Source of the DNA: Paenibacillus solanacearum
Lineage (GTDB): Bacteria; Bacillota; Bacilli; Paenibacillales; NBRC-103111
Reading direction: 5' to 3'
Assembly: GCF_910593845.1 (NCBI RefSeq)
Contig: NZ_CAJVAS010000002.1
Span: forward strand, 243,398 to 307,397
Length of the DNA stretch: 64,000 bases
Shown: positions 43,913 to 52,541 of the stretch, piece by piece
How positions within the stretch are numbered: position 1 is the first letter of the stretch
Layout of the letters: each line of letters starts with the position of its first letter
Notes under the pieces: model-generated
What the model saw: the letters and a program-made list of their open reading frames with translations, nothing else
Databases searched by the model: none
What the model was told of the DNA's origin: nothing
Program-made: the position numbers and the translations under genes

Positions 43913-44136
43913 GCTGAGACACCTCCGACAATTTACCAATGATTACGCTTACATTTTTCCAATATTCTATATACTACCACATCCCCTTCATTATATGCAC
44001 GCCAAAAAGGCGTCTTTACCAAAACTTTAGACACCTTCGATTGCAACATAGGTCATACTGTCATTTTTCACGCCGGCCGAGCCGCGTTTTGTAAATATCA
44101 GCCGGCGTCAAGCCGGTCTGTCCCTTCTTAACGCGA

Positions 44137-44433
44137 TTACCGAAGAGGCGTCAGCATCGAAATCGGGTAGCTCGCTTCCGGATCGTCGCCTATCGTCCCC
44201 CAAGCCATAATGCCGTTCAGGTAACGCACCTCGAACGGAAGCTGCACATGCTCGATTTTATACAAGCCGGGCGGGAAATCGTCCGGGTTCAAGGTATACG
44301 CCATCGCCGTATAGTATTTGCGCTCCAGCACCGCCTTCTGGCTCGGAAACTCGGCTCTGCCCATCTCCTCGCGCAGCTGCTTCATCTCTTCCTCCAGCTC
44401 GCTTGGCGACATTTGACTGTACAATCTTTTCAT
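44137..44433 (-). CDS. yfhH: DUF1811 family protein (YfhH-like)
   Basis: A 98-aa protein resembling Bacillus YfhH: RLYSQMSPSELEEEMKQL, AVLERKYYTAMAYTLNP, FEVRYLNGIMAWGTI and ISML at the end. Function unknown. I start at the ATG after GGAAGGTG rather than at the ATG pair 27-30 nt upstream. Expressed alone on the minus strand. Confidence 0.82.
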   Translation of the reverse strand: MKRLYSQMSPSELEEEMKQLREEMGRAEFPSQKAVLERKYYTAMAYTLNPDDFPPGLYKIEHVQLPFEVRYLNGIMAWGTIGDDPEASYPISMLTPLR

Positions 44434-44617
44434 TGTCGTGTTCACACCTTCCAGCATCATGATGCCACCCGGCCCTTGAATCTAGTCCGGAGGTCCCGTC
44501 TCCGGGCGAATCGTTCCGCTTTTTGTCTGACTATGCCGGAAACTATTCGTCCCATGATCCGTTTCAATCCTGTATAATAGAAATAGAGTTTAAATACTGT
44601 GAGGAGGCTTAGCGAAA

Positions 44618-44830
44618 ATGACGACGGAGCTGCATTTTCATGACAAGAAAATTCCCGTGACCTTCATTTCAAGCGATCAGAAAGCAATCCCCCGGCTCAT
44701 TACCGTGTTGGAAAGCTCTGGCACTCACACCGCTACTATGACTTCCATCGACCGAATCGAGATCGTCGGCAACCAGGCGATTCTGCATTCGTCCGAGGAA
44801 AAAGAAAAAGTGCATCTGTCTCTTTTTTGA
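44618..44830 (+). CDS. Small hypothetical protein (70 aa)
   Basis: A 70-aa soluble protein that I do not recognise (MTTELHFHDKKIPVTFISS, then DRIEIVGNQAILHSSEEKEK). GAGGAGG stands before the ATG and a TATAAT hexamer lies at about 44573-44578, so it looks expressed. There is no membrane segment or Cys. Confidence 0.6.
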   Translation: MTTELHFHDKKIPVTFISSDQKAIPRLITVLESSGTHTATMTSIDRIEIVGNQAILHSSEEKEKVHLSLF

Positions 44831-44931
44831 TCGCGTTTACATTCGCACCCAGGGTTGCCTACATCATCCTACCTGGGTTATAGTAAGCTTGATCTTCATT
44901 TCTTCACATTCAAGCAAAGGATTGTCATGTC

Positions 44932-45384
44932 ATGGCCACCGAAAATAAACGCAAGTTTTTCCGCGTACATTTTGATCGTGCGCTTCTAGCTGAAATCAAA
45001 CTGATCGGGCTTCAGGACCGCGCGTTCGAACCGGAAATCAAATATTTCAAGGCCGCTGTAGTCGATATCGGCGCCGGGGGTGCCCGTTTCTACACGGAGA
45101 CCCCTCTGCCCGATGAGCATCGCTTGCTCGTGGAAATGAAGTTTACCGTGCTCGGTAAACTATACAGCCCGCTCGGCACGATCGTCAGGTCCATTCTGCC
45201 GAAACAGGGGCACTATGAATATTGCACCGAATTTTCCTTGCAGGAATCGGAAACGGCCGCGCTCACCAGCATGCTCAACAACATAGCGATCAAGCTTCGC
45301 AAATCGAAGACGCCGGAGGACTGCAGCTTCTGCTCTGACGAAGATCTTGCTGCATTCACGCCTTTACGTTCGCGGAAGCCCTGA
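44932..45384 (+). CDS. PilZ-domain protein (c-di-GMP receptor candidate)
   Basis: A 150-aa protein with one PilZ domain: the N-terminal Arg-rich RKFFRVHFDRA and the later VDIGAGGARFYTE, which correspond to the RxxxR and (D/N)xSxxG c-di-GMP contacts. The Ser of the second motif is Gly here, so affinity is uncertain. A ~30-residue C-terminal tail contains CSFCSDED. It may answer to the GGDEF-containing kinase 3 kb away. AAAGGA precedes the ATG. The last 21 nt overlap the next convergent gene. Confidence 0.8.
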   Translation: MATENKRKFFRVHFDRALLAEIKLIGLQDRAFEPEIKYFKAAVVDIGAGGARFYTETPLPDEHRLLVEMKFTVLGKLYSPLGTIVRSILPKQGHYEYCTEFSLQESETAALTSMLNNIAIKLRKSKTPEDCSFCSDEDLAAFTPLRSRKP

Positions 45385-46302
45385 TATGCCGGCAACGATG
45401 CAAGCTTTGCCGCTATCCATATGCCACACCCAGCAATGAAACAGCTGCTGCTCCGGTCTGAGCTTATCATGCAAGTCCTTCAGACCGAGCACGGCCGCTT
45501 CCAAACCGTACTTCCCGAACGACTCGAACAAAAATCGCCTCCGCTCTCCTTCCGTTTCCAGCCGATACAGCTCTTCCGCGATCCACTGCTTTTCCTCATC
45601 CAGTACGATGACTTCCGTCCAAGCGGTTACTCTACCGTCCGGCTTTACCAGCGAGAGCAGAAACTGGTTATAGTCCGTCACAAGACTGTTGCGCAAATAC
45701 GCAAGAGCTTCCATGATTTGGCGAACCTCAGGTTCGCTATAACGACCCATATGGCTGTAAAACTGCGTCAGCGCATACAAGTAAAACAGCTGGGTATGAA
45801 CGCCCGACGAAACGACAAGCGAAAAAGACTTCTTCACATGCGGCATCGTCTCGTGCAAGCGGACCTGAAAGGCGCAATCCCGCAAATAGCCTGTCACTTC
45901 GCCCGCAGCCGCCCCGGACAGCAGCATTTCCTCATACGTTTCATAGAACGAGATCTGATCCAGCCTTGTATAGTCGATCCCCGTCAGCGACTTGATCCGG
46001 TGCAGCGCCATGCCGTCCGCCGTTTCGAGCCATTCCTGCAGCATATTGTCTTCACTGTCCATGACGCTCACCTGCTGAAACTGAAGCCCTAACCCGGGTA
46101 AATCGACATCTCCGTGATTGCCGGCGCCAAGGACCGCCGCTTTCTCCATTCGTCCGAGCCTCTGAATGGACGCTTCCACCAGCCGATGGACATGGTACCG
46201 GTGCGTTCCGAATTCATGCTCCCCCCAGTCCAGTGCCATGCCCTCTTCTTCGGATGGTGTATCCATGTTCAGCGGCTGCATCAGCCGTTCAAAATCTCTC
46301 AT
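45364..46302 (-). CDS. Hypothetical protein with possible methyltransferase fold
   Basis: A 312-aa cytoplasmic protein. KAAVLGAGNHGDVDLPGL followed by VSVMDSEDNML looks like the first two beta strands of a Rossmann SAM-binding site (Gly-rich loop, then an acidic strand end). The rest is helical: YETYEEMLLSGAAAG, LYALTQFYSHMGRY, AWTEVIVLDEEK. I do not know the family. AGAGGGG precedes the ATG. A methyltransferase is an inference from the Gly-rich loop only. Confidence 0.6.
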   Translation of the reverse strand: MRDFERLMQPLNMDTPSEEEGMALDWGEHEFGTHRYHVHRLVEASIQRLGRMEKAAVLGAGNHGDVDLPGLGLQFQQVSVMDSEDNMLQEWLETADGMALHRIKSLTGIDYTRLDQISFYETYEEMLLSGAAAGEVTGYLRDCAFQVRLHETMPHVKKSFSLVVSSGVHTQLFYLYALTQFYSHMGRYSEPEVRQIMEALAYLRNSLVTDYNQFLLSLVKPDGRVTAWTEVIVLDEEKQWIAEELYRLETEGERRRFLFESFGKYGLEAAVLGLKDLHDKLRPEQQLFHCWVWHMDSGKACIVAGISGLPRT

Positions 46303-46444
46303 GAAAGTCCCCTCTTTCCCAGCTTGACTGCATGTCTTCTGCACAATATTATAACATAATGCCCGGCCGCCAGCCTACGCAGGTTCATCTGCAGCACACG
46401 GACGAGCCAGTTCCCATTTTTCAAAAAAAAATGCAGGCAACAGC

Positions 46445-46473
46445 TTGACTTTTTTTCACCCCGCTGATACTAT
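46445..46473 (+). promoter_or_regulatory. Promoter of the tRNA-Val gene
   Basis: TTGACT (46445-46450), a 17-nt spacer and TACTAT (46468-46473) lie about 30 nt upstream of the tRNA. Confidence 0.55.
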
Positions 46474-46503
46474 AGAAAATGTTCCCGATAACATTAATAA
46501 CGT

Positions 46504-46576
46504 GACTTGTTAGCTCAGCTGGGAGAGCACCATCTTGACAGGGTGGGGGTCAGTGGTTCGAGCCCACTACAGGTCA
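46504..46576 (+). tRNA. tRNA-Val (GAC)
   Basis: A complete cloverleaf. The 7-bp acceptor GACTTGT/ACAGGTC has one G-T pair; a D-arm with GCTC/GAGC, anticodon loop TTGACAG (anticodon GAC, reading GTC/GTT) and a T-arm with GGTTCGAGCC follow. Discriminator A; CCA is not encoded. It has its own promoter and terminator. Confidence 0.93.
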
Positions 46577-46578
46577 TA

Positions 46579-46617
46579 CGAAAAGTCCTTGAGAAATCAA
46601 GGGCTTTTCGCTTTTTT
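46579..46617 (+). terminator. tRNA-Val terminator
   Basis: CGAAAAGTCCTTGA pairs with TCAAGGGCTTTTCG (one G-T pair) around GAAA and is followed by a T-run (46612-46617). Confidence 0.9.
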
Positions 46618-46678
46618 GAGACCATTTCTCCCGTAGTACCATTCGATGAAGTGACGTCCATGGGGAGACAAAGAATAC

Positions 46679-46722
46679 AAAAGCGGCTAGGCATCCGTTA
46701 AACGGTGCAGCCGCTTTTTTTT
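46679..46722. terminator. Terminator overlapping the end of the membrane-protein gene
   Basis: AAAAGCGGCT (46679-46688) pairs with AGCCGCTTTT (46709-46718), with inner CCGTT/AACGG and eight T on the right. On the minus strand the first half of the stem is the last codons of the downstream-facing membrane-protein gene. Confidence 0.75.
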
Positions 46723-47162
46723 AAAACCCATCGGATAAATCTCAAGTTGTACCACAAAATCAAAAAAATGGGCGGGTATGCAATCGCTGAATACCACCAT
46801 GTCCAACCGTTGTAATAAAACACGCCGGTCTTTATCGAGATAGCCTCGTAGAGAATCGAAAAAGCGTCCCAGGCAAGCAAATACACCATAACTTGAAGGA
46901 AGCCTTTTCCGGCAGGATACAGATTTAAAAGCAAGTAGTTTAAAGCCGGATACACACCTAGAAGTGCAATTAACGTTTTGGTGTCTACGCCTTTATTAAA
47001 ATAGCCGTACAAATCATACTTCAGATCCAAAAAAATATTCGTCATCGTCTCAAAATATAATCCAAACAGCGTAGTGGTTAAAACTTCAATCCAGCTCAGC
47101 CGCCTGGGAACGAAGAAGCACGCCGTATAGAAAACAACCACAGATATCATTAAGAAAACCAT
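46698..47162 (-). CDS. CBO0543-like polytopic membrane protein
   Basis: A 154-aa membrane protein with four to five hydrophobic helices, aromatic-rich at the C-terminal half (YYNGWTWWYSAIAYPPIFLI). The FFVPRR and LYGYFNKG loops and overall size resemble the CBO0543 family, known only as hypothetical membrane proteins of spore formers. I choose the ATG at 47162 after CGGAGGAG; longer starts up to 47288 lack an SD. Function unknown. Confidence 0.65.
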   Translation of the reverse strand: MVFLMISVVVFYTACFFVPRRLSWIEVLTTTLFGLYFETMTNIFLDLKYDLYGYFNKGVDTKTLIALLGVYPALNYLLLNLYPAGKGFLQVMVYLLAWDAFSILYEAISIKTGVFYYNGWTWWYSAIAYPPIFLILWYNLRFIRWVLKKSGCTV

Positions 47163-47312
47163 TAACTCCTCCGACAAACTGCCATGATTGTGTATTAGCA
47201 TTCCCTCTGCCATTGGATTTAACCAGAACCGAGCCTGGATGGGAACGCGACACCTCTTAATGCCTATGAGGAAAAAATAAGGCTCCAAAACCCGAACATC
47301 CGTCCCCCCTGT

Positions 47313-47358
47313 TTGATAAAAACAACGATTTATAGTATAATTTGATTATAAATCGTTG
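47313..47358 (+). promoter_or_regulatory. Promoter buried in a perfect inverted repeat
   Basis: TTGATA (47313-47318), a 17-nt spacer and a perfect TATAAT (47336-47341) form a strong sigma-A promoter. CAACGATTTATA (47323-47334) and its exact complement TATAAATCGTTG (47347-47358) flank the -10. A dimeric repressor bound to this 36-nt dyad would cover the promoter; alternatively the right arm is a leader element. Confidence 0.75.
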
Positions 47359-47377
47359 AAAAGGGGGTGAATCTACA

Positions 47378-47731
47378 ATGTTTTCTCGGGATATCTCCAT
47401 TAATCGCATGATTTCGTTAATTTTGATCATGATCTTCATGGTTTTCGCTACGCCGACGCCTACGTTGGAAGCCAATTCGGGCGAATCGACCCGGGTATCC
47501 CAAGGTACGGACTACTTTGTGCAGCAGGCAACCGTCCGCAAGCACGTTTCCGCTTACAAAAACAGCCTATTTGCCGCGCTCTTCTCCGTCTTATCGCTGT
47601 TTGCCCTGTTTATGATGAACGCATTTTGCCGCGTATTGCGCGAATCCCACGTTTCCTTCCGGCCTCATATTGCTCGCCGTCTGACCCACATGCTGCTATT
47701 CCCCATCAAATTTACTTCTCACTTCGTGTAG
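47378..47731 (+). CDS. Small two-TM membrane protein of unknown function
   Basis: A 117-aa protein. The first hydrophobic segment (about 10-27) could be a signal peptide ending near ATPTPT, or an anchor. A ~35-residue polar stretch follows, then a second transmembrane helix (about 62-82, AALFSVLSLFALFMMNAF), then a basic, His/Arg-rich tail. AAAGGGGGTG precedes the ATG. I do not recognise it. It is controlled by the inverted-repeat promoter, so it may respond to a specific signal. Confidence 0.65.
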   Translation: MFSRDISINRMISLILIMIFMVFATPTPTLEANSGESTRVSQGTDYFVQQATVRKHVSAYKNSLFAALFSVLSLFALFMMNAFCRVLRESHVSFRPHIARRLTHMLLFPIKFTSHFV

Positions 47732-48206
47732 TGCCTTATCATACCCCTAGCGATTATTCCGTTTTCTGCAGGACCGCTTTTTTAGCGATTTCGAACGGGT
47801 TCTTTGTGTTGCCTCCATTCCAATGAACATGTTGTCGCCACTCCATCCGTATCGCATGGCATCTTGAAGCTCGCTTCGTTTTTTAGAAAAAACGAGTGCA
47901 CGGAGTTTATTTGGCGACGCCTGAATATTGCATTGGTATTTGATGGATGATAACAAAAAGAACCGTTAATTTTTGTCACATAAGAAAGCCTTCGGATCGA
48001 TGTCTTTTCGCTGAGGATGCGTTCATGGTTGATGTGAATGATTCTTTATTTCATGGCGCATCGTCAATGGAAAGACCCATCCCAAGATACAGCGCGCAAA
48101 ATCGTCTTCCTGGTTCAGGGAACGCCTAGCAACGCCAATGCCCAATCATGGGGGTCTGCTTGAGGTCGCGCAAAAATGCAAATCATTGTGGAGGGATATA
48201 AACCAA
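47732..48206 (+). other. Intergenic region and leader before khtT
   Basis: This is 475 nt with no convincing gene. It contains a CGTTTTTT/AAAAAACG inverted repeat (47877-47894). I looked for ydaO (c-di-AMP), yybP-ykoY and M-box riboswitch signatures before the cation antiporter genes and did not find them. No clear -35/-10 pair was identified either. Confidence 0.45.
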
Positions 48207-48701
48207 ATGAATATTCGTGAATCCGATTTGCCCGGTATCGGGAAAAAATATGTCATTCAAGCTCGTGGCGGAGATAAGCTCGTCATCATTATTCACGACG
48301 ATGGCCGCAGAGAATTGTACCACTTCGATAACGACGATCCGGACGACAGCATTTCGATGGTTTCGCTGGACGATGACGAGGCCAGACAAGTTGCGGCGAT
48401 GATCGGCGGCATGACCTATAAACCGAAAGCGCTCGAGACGATCGAGGTGGCGCTGGACGATCTGATCATCGAATGGTATAAAGTCGAACCGCATGCCAAA
48501 TCGATCGGCAAAACGATCGGCGAGCTCGACGTTCGCCAGAAGACGGGAGCGACCGTCATCGCCATCGTCGGCAAAGACGGTTCCAAGCATATCGCTCCGG
48601 GACCGGACTCCCGAGTCACCGCCGAAGCGACGCTTGTCGTCGCCGGCGAACGAAGACATCTGAAATTGCTTAAAGACATTTTGTTGAACGGTGGTGATTG
48701 A
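48207..48701 (+). CDS. khtT: K+/H+ antiporter regulatory subunit (KhtT type)
   Basis: A 164-aa cytoplasmic protein. The N-terminal ~75 residues start [14 protein letters not shown] and include [14 protein letters not shown]; the C-terminal half is a TrkA-C (RCK-C) domain with [20 protein letters not shown] and later [19 protein letters not shown]. This is the layout of KhtT, whose RCK-C domain binds c-di-AMP in Bacillus. TGGAGGG precedes the ATG. The antiporter gene starts 5 nt later. Confidence 0.9.
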   Translation: MNIRESDLPGIGKKYVIQARGGDKLVIIIHDDGRRELYHFDNDDPDDSISMVSLDDDEARQVAAMIGGMTYKPKALETIEVALDDLIIEWYKVEPHAKSIGKTIGELDVRQKTGATVIAIVGKDGSKHIAPGPDSRVTAEATLVVAGERRHLKLLKDILLNGGD

Positions 48702-48706
48702 ACCTT

Positions 48707-49936
48707 ATGGACCATGTTGTACTTGAAGTAGGCCTTGCCATTATATTAATTGCCATCGCCGGGCTATTGTCCGCCAAGCTGAGGTTCTCCGTCATCCCTT
48801 TCTACATTTTGATGGGGATGGCTGTAGGGCCGCATGCGCCGAAAATATGGCATTTCGATTTTCGATTTATCGAGAGCGCGCCGCTCATCGAGTTCATGGG
48901 CCGCATCGGCGTATTGTTTTTATTGTTTTACCTGGGACTGGAATTTTCAGTCGGCCGTCTGATCAAGTCCGGGCGTTCGATCGTGGTGGGCGGAACGATC
49001 TATATTTTGATTAATTTTACGCTGGGCATCTTGTTCGGCCTGTTCGCTTCTCTTCCGATCAAGGAGATTCTCGTGGTCGCCGGCATCACAACGATTTCAT
49101 CCAGCGCGATCGTGGCGAAGGTGCTTGTCGACTTGAAGCGCACGGCCAATCCCGAAACCGAGATGATCCTCGGGATCATCATGTTCGAGGACGTCTTTCT
49201 CGCCGTATATATCTCGATCTTGTCCGGACTGGTGTTGAGCGGGTCAACATCTGTCGGCGGGGTCATCCTGTCCGCACTCATCGCTTTAGGCTTCATGCTG
49301 GTTTTAATCTTATTAGGCAGAAAAGCGGTACCGCTGCTCAATCGGCTGCTCAACATCCGCTCGAATGAATTATTCGCCCTCGTCATCTTCGGAGCCTTGT
49401 TCACGGTTGCCGGATTTTCTGAAACGATTCATGTCGCCGAAGCGATCGGCGCGTTATTGGTCGGTCTGGTGCTCGCGGAAACGGAGCATATGAAGCGAAT
49501 CGAGCATCTTATTTTACCGTTTCGCGATTTTTTCGGAGCGATCTTCTTCTTCAGCTTCGGTCTCACCATCGATCCGTTCTCGCTGGGCGGAGCCGTTTGG
49601 CTGTCGCTTGGAGCGGTCGTCATTACGCTCATCGGCAATTTTGTGGCCGGCATGCTGGCGGGTCGAAGCGCCGGATTGTCGCCCAAAGCTTCTTCGAACA
49701 TCGGGCTGACGATCGTATCCCGCGGTGAATTTTCGATCATTATGGCAGGCCTCGGCAAAGCCGGAGGGCTTCTGCCCATGCTGCAGCCGTTCGCCGCTCT
49801 CTACGTGCTGATCCTGGCGATTCTCGGACCGTTGCTTACGAAAGAATCGAAGATGATTTACAAAGCGCTTGACGGGATTTTCAAGTTTAAGGCGCCTGTG
49901 AAAGAAACGAAGCTGAAGACGCAAGAGGAAGGGTAA
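48707..49936 (+). CDS. khtU: CPA2-family K+/H+ antiporter (KhtU type)
   Basis: A 409-aa membrane antiporter with about 12 TM helices. Features of the CPA2 family: FLLFYLGLEFSVGRL, SSSAIVAKVL, the paired helix with FEDVFLA (transport Asp), and SRGEFSIIMAGLG near the end. It should export K+ (or similar cation) against H+ under KhtT control. The ATG is chosen for its distance from GGTGGTG; a TTG 9 nt upstream overlaps it. It forms a two-gene operon with khtT. Confidence 0.92.
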   Translation: MDHVVLEVGLAIILIAIAGLLSAKLRFSVIPFYILMGMAVGPHAPKIWHFDFRFIESAPLIEFMGRIGVLFLLFYLGLEFSVGRLIKSGRSIVVGGTIYILINFTLGILFGLFASLPIKEILVVAGITTISSSAIVAKVLVDLKRTANPETEMILGIIMFEDVFLAVYISILSGLVLSGSTSVGGVILSALIALGFMLVLILLGRKAVPLLNRLLNIRSNELFALVIFGALFTVAGFSETIHVAEAIGALLVGLVLAETEHMKRIEHLILPFRDFFGAIFFFSFGLTIDPFSLGGAVWLSLGAVVITLIGNFVAGMLAGRSAGLSPKASSNIGLTIVSRGEFSIIMAGLGKAGGLLPMLQPFAALYVLILAILGPLLTKESKMIYKALDGIFKFKAPVKETKLKTQEEG

Positions 49937-50006
49937 CGCAAACGCAGCAATCGTTTCGCATTAGGCGACACCCATAGCAACATCAAGAGGACAGGGAGGG
50001 TCGGAT

Positions 50007-50873
50007 ATGGAGAAAATCGAATCGCGGACACCGCGTCCCGACGATCTTCACGGTTACGGAACGGAGAGCGCAAGATGGAAAAATATATGGCTTACCGTGC
50101 TTGGCGCCTCGCTTGCCGCTTTCGCGCTCGAGATGTTTCTTACGCCGAACCGCATCATCATCGGCGGCATGAAAGGCATTTCCGGACTGCTCGCCCATAT
50201 GACGGAAATGCAGATGGGAATATTTCTGATGCTGTTGAATCTTCCGTTCATCCTGTACAGCTGCAGGAAAAGAAAAAACAGCAGCTTCGTGAAAGCCGCT
50301 TGGGGGCTGATGCTGCTATCCGGGTTGACGATGCTCCTCCACCCTTACCCGCCTCTGATCGAAAATCCGCTCCCTGCCGCTGTATGCGGCGGCGTGATTC
50401 TAGGCTGCGGCGTCGGCTTGATTATACGATACGGGGGCTTGACCGACGGCATGCAGCACATTGCCGGGTATTTGGCCAAACTGCGCGTCTCTCTGACCAT
50501 CGCGGAAATCGTAACGCTGCTCAATATCGTCATCTTCGGTTTGGCGGGATGGGCGTTCGGCTGGGATCAAGCCATGTACTCCGCCATCGCCTACTATGCG
50601 GCGTTTAAATCGACGGAATACACATTGAACCGGTTTCGCTACCGGGTTATCCGCATCCATTCAGTCCGCGCGGCTGCAATCGAGAAAACATTGGCGGCGA
50701 CGTTCGCCAATGCCTCGAAGTGGATGCAAATGCATGCCTACGCCGTCGACGAACTATTCGTAATCGTCCCGCGACAATACGAAAAAGACATACTGAGCAT
50801 CGTTATAAGTATCGATCAGGAGGCCGGCGTGACCAGCACCTCGATCATGCAGAGCCATGAATCGTTCTCTTAG
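50007..50873 (+). CDS. YitT-family membrane protein (DUF161/DUF2179)
   Basis: A 288-aa protein with five to six TM helices in the first ~190 residues (GASLAAFALEMFLTPN, GGMKGISGLLAHM, GCGVGLIIRYGGLTDGMQHI). A cytoplasmic DUF2179 domain ends YEKDILSIVISIDQEAGVTS. This is the YitT/YqfU family; transport is assumed, substrate unknown. AGGGAGGG precedes the ATG. Confidence 0.9.
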   Translation: MEKIESRTPRPDDLHGYGTESARWKNIWLTVLGASLAAFALEMFLTPNRIIIGGMKGISGLLAHMTEMQMGIFLMLLNLPFILYSCRKRKNSSFVKAAWGLMLLSGLTMLLHPYPPLIENPLPAAVCGGVILGCGVGLIIRYGGLTDGMQHIAGYLAKLRVSLTIAEIVTLLNIVIFGLAGWAFGWDQAMYSAIAYYAAFKSTEYTLNRFRYRVIRIHSVRAAAIEKTLAATFANASKWMQMHAYAVDELFVIVPRQYEKDILSIVISIDQEAGVTSTSIMQSHESFS

Positions 50874-50894
50874 CTGGAAGTTCGCAGACTTATG

Positions 50895-51812
50895 TCACTG
50901 TAATCCGTAGGTCCAGACGCAATCCTCCGCCCGTTTCTCCGGCAAAAACGATACAAACCGCGTATGCCGCAATTGATGCGTGTCCGACCGGTCCTTATAC
51001 TCAACGCGGCAGCACAGCCGCGGCTTCACCCAATGCGTATCCCCTTCTTGCCTGATGCTATCCTGACAAATACGCTCAATAATCCATTCCCGGTGCTCTG
51101 CCTCAAGACCGTCTTGCACCGTGCCGACAAACTTGTTTTTGACCGTCCGGAACTGTAACCCGAGCATCAGCTGGAACGGATGGTTCCGGTAACCGAGTAT
51201 CGCCGCATCGATCGTTTGCGCATGCTTGATTTTCAGCCAATCGGAGCTTCGCGCATGGAGCCGGTACACGGAATGTTTCCGCTTGGCGATGATCCCTTCC
51301 ATGCGCTGCCTGGCGGTTAATTCGAACAAGGCGTTTCCTTGGTTCTCCAGAGTGACCGTTTTGAGTAGAGCCGGGCTTGGCTCCAGCAGCTCGTCAAGGC
51401 GCCTCTTACGCTCCAGCAGCGGTTCATGTCCGTGCTCGCCGTCCGAAGTAAGGAGAACGTCGAACGCGATCCAGGCTGCCGGATGCGAGTGGAGCGCCTG
51501 CTTGATGGTATCGGCCCGCCCGAGGCGAAGACGGTGCATAATATCGTCGAATACCGGACGTTCCCCTCGCACGCAGACGCCTTCGCAGTCCAGTATCGCC
51601 GTATGCGCCCGAATGGATTGCGCAGCCTCCGCCAGCTCAGGGAATAGATTCGTGACGCGCAGGCCGCTGCGCGTATAGGCTTCGATTCGCGGGCCCTGCT
51701 TGTGCAGCAGCATGCGGACGCCATCCCACTTGGGCTCGAAGACATAGGCGTCATCGTCGAATGGCGCGTCGCACCAAACCGGAAGCATGGGATTCAATGG
51801 CTTGAACAACAA
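50895..51812 (-). CDS. ATP-dependent DNA ligase (LigD ligase-domain type)
   Basis: A 305-aa stand-alone ligase. The adenylation Lys is in EPKWDGVRM (K28), with YTRSGLRVTN, ILDCEGVCV, IAFDVLL and EGIIAKRKHSVY, then SSDWLKIK (motif V) and an OB-fold ending KPRLCCRVEYKDRSDTHQLR. It matches the ligase half of LigD used in bacterial end joining. No Ku, polymerase or nuclease domain is adjacent, so it may assist from elsewhere in the genome. The TTG start lies 8 nt after GGAGGAGG. Confidence 0.9.
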   Translation of the reverse strand: MLFKPLNPMLPVWCDAPFDDDAYVFEPKWDGVRMLLHKQGPRIEAYTRSGLRVTNLFPELAEAAQSIRAHTAILDCEGVCVRGERPVFDDIMHRLRLGRADTIKQALHSHPAAWIAFDVLLTSDGEHGHEPLLERKRRLDELLEPSPALLKTVTLENQGNALFELTARQRMEGIIAKRKHSVYRLHARSSDWLKIKHAQTIDAAILGYRNHPFQLMLGLQFRTVKNKFVGTVQDGLEAEHREWIIERICQDSIRQEGDTHWVKPRLCCRVEYKDRSDTHQLRHTRFVSFLPEKRAEDCVWTYGLQ

Positions 51813-52055
51813 AAGGCATTCCTCCTCCGGCCTGGAGCAAGACTCCTGCCGCTATGCGATATGTCAACTCTTGCGCCACTGCTCCATACGCCGCGCGGGT
51901 TGTTACCGACAGTATTCAGCATAACCAACGAAAGCCGTCCGCATAAGCGCGCGGCTTCTTCGTATCGCAACCGTTCGCTGCCCTCTTGCGTCAGGAACGG
52001 TATCGTGTACAATAGACTCAGGATCTGGGAGCAAGCGATAGAACGGAGGATGCGC

Positions 52056-52277
52056 ATGGATTCGATACCGAAGCTGTTGATCGGGGGAGGCGTCATTTTG
52101 ATTGTGGCCGGCCTTCTTTGGGGCGTGGGCGGAAAATATTTGCAGCTTGGCAAGCTGCCGGGTGACATTGTCATACAAAAGGAGAACGTACGGTTTTATT
52201 TTCCAGTCGTGACCTGCATCGTCATCAGCGTCGTGTTGTCGCTGGGCATGTATGTGATCCGATGGTTTACGAAGTAG
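52056..52277 (+). CDS. DUF2905 family two-TM protein
   Basis: A 73-aa membrane protein with two TM helices around the conserved loop LGKLPGDIVIQKENVRFYFP, the signature of DUF2905. Function unknown. AACGGAGG precedes the ATG. Confidence 0.85.
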   Translation: MDSIPKLLIGGGVILIVAGLLWGVGGKYLQLGKLPGDIVIQKENVRFYFPVVTCIVISVVLSLGMYVIRWFTK

Positions 52278-52291
52278 CAGCAGCGGCCGAC

Positions 52292-52336
52292 AAGGCAGCC
52301 CCTCCGCATGAAACGACGGATACCGGGCTGCCTTTA
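52292..52336. terminator. Bidirectional terminator
   Basis: AAGGCAGCCC (52292-52301) and GGGCTGCCTT (52325-52334) pair across a 23-nt internal segment; convergent genes end on both sides. T-tracts are short. The right arm overlaps the stop codon of the minus-strand gene. Confidence 0.5.
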
Positions 52337-52531
52337 CTTCGTTAACCGGTCTTTCAGCGCAAAAGCCATGCAAGACTTTCCCGAAGCGCTCAGCACGGCG
52401 GCTGACGGCAGGGCGCTTGTCTTGATGCCGTACGATTTGCAGCCCCGGGGAAAGCTTGGATCCCATGTCACGTAATAATGTTTGCAATGAAAGCAATTCA
52501 CCTTCCCGCCCGATTCCGCAAGCCGGTTCAT
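52334..52531 (-). CDS. Small Cys-rich (zinc-ribbon-like) protein
   Basis: A 65-aa protein with CFHCKHYYVTWDPSFPRGCK and a later SGKSCMAF, a pattern seen in small conserved proteins sometimes mislabelled as uracil-DNA glycosylase. The Cys/His spacing suggests zinc binding. It starts about 10 nt after the VOC gene, with GAGGAG ahead, so the two are co-transcribed. Function unknown. Confidence 0.7.
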   Translation of the reverse strand: MNRLAESGGKVNCFHCKHYYVTWDPSFPRGCKSYGIKTSALPSAAVLSASGKSCMAFALKDRLTK

Positions 52532-52541
52532 CATCGGCTCC

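Noticed and set aside
47732..48206. c-di-AMP (ydaO) or Mn2+/Mg2+ riboswitch before khtT
   Set aside because: The conserved segments of these riboswitches could not be found by eye.
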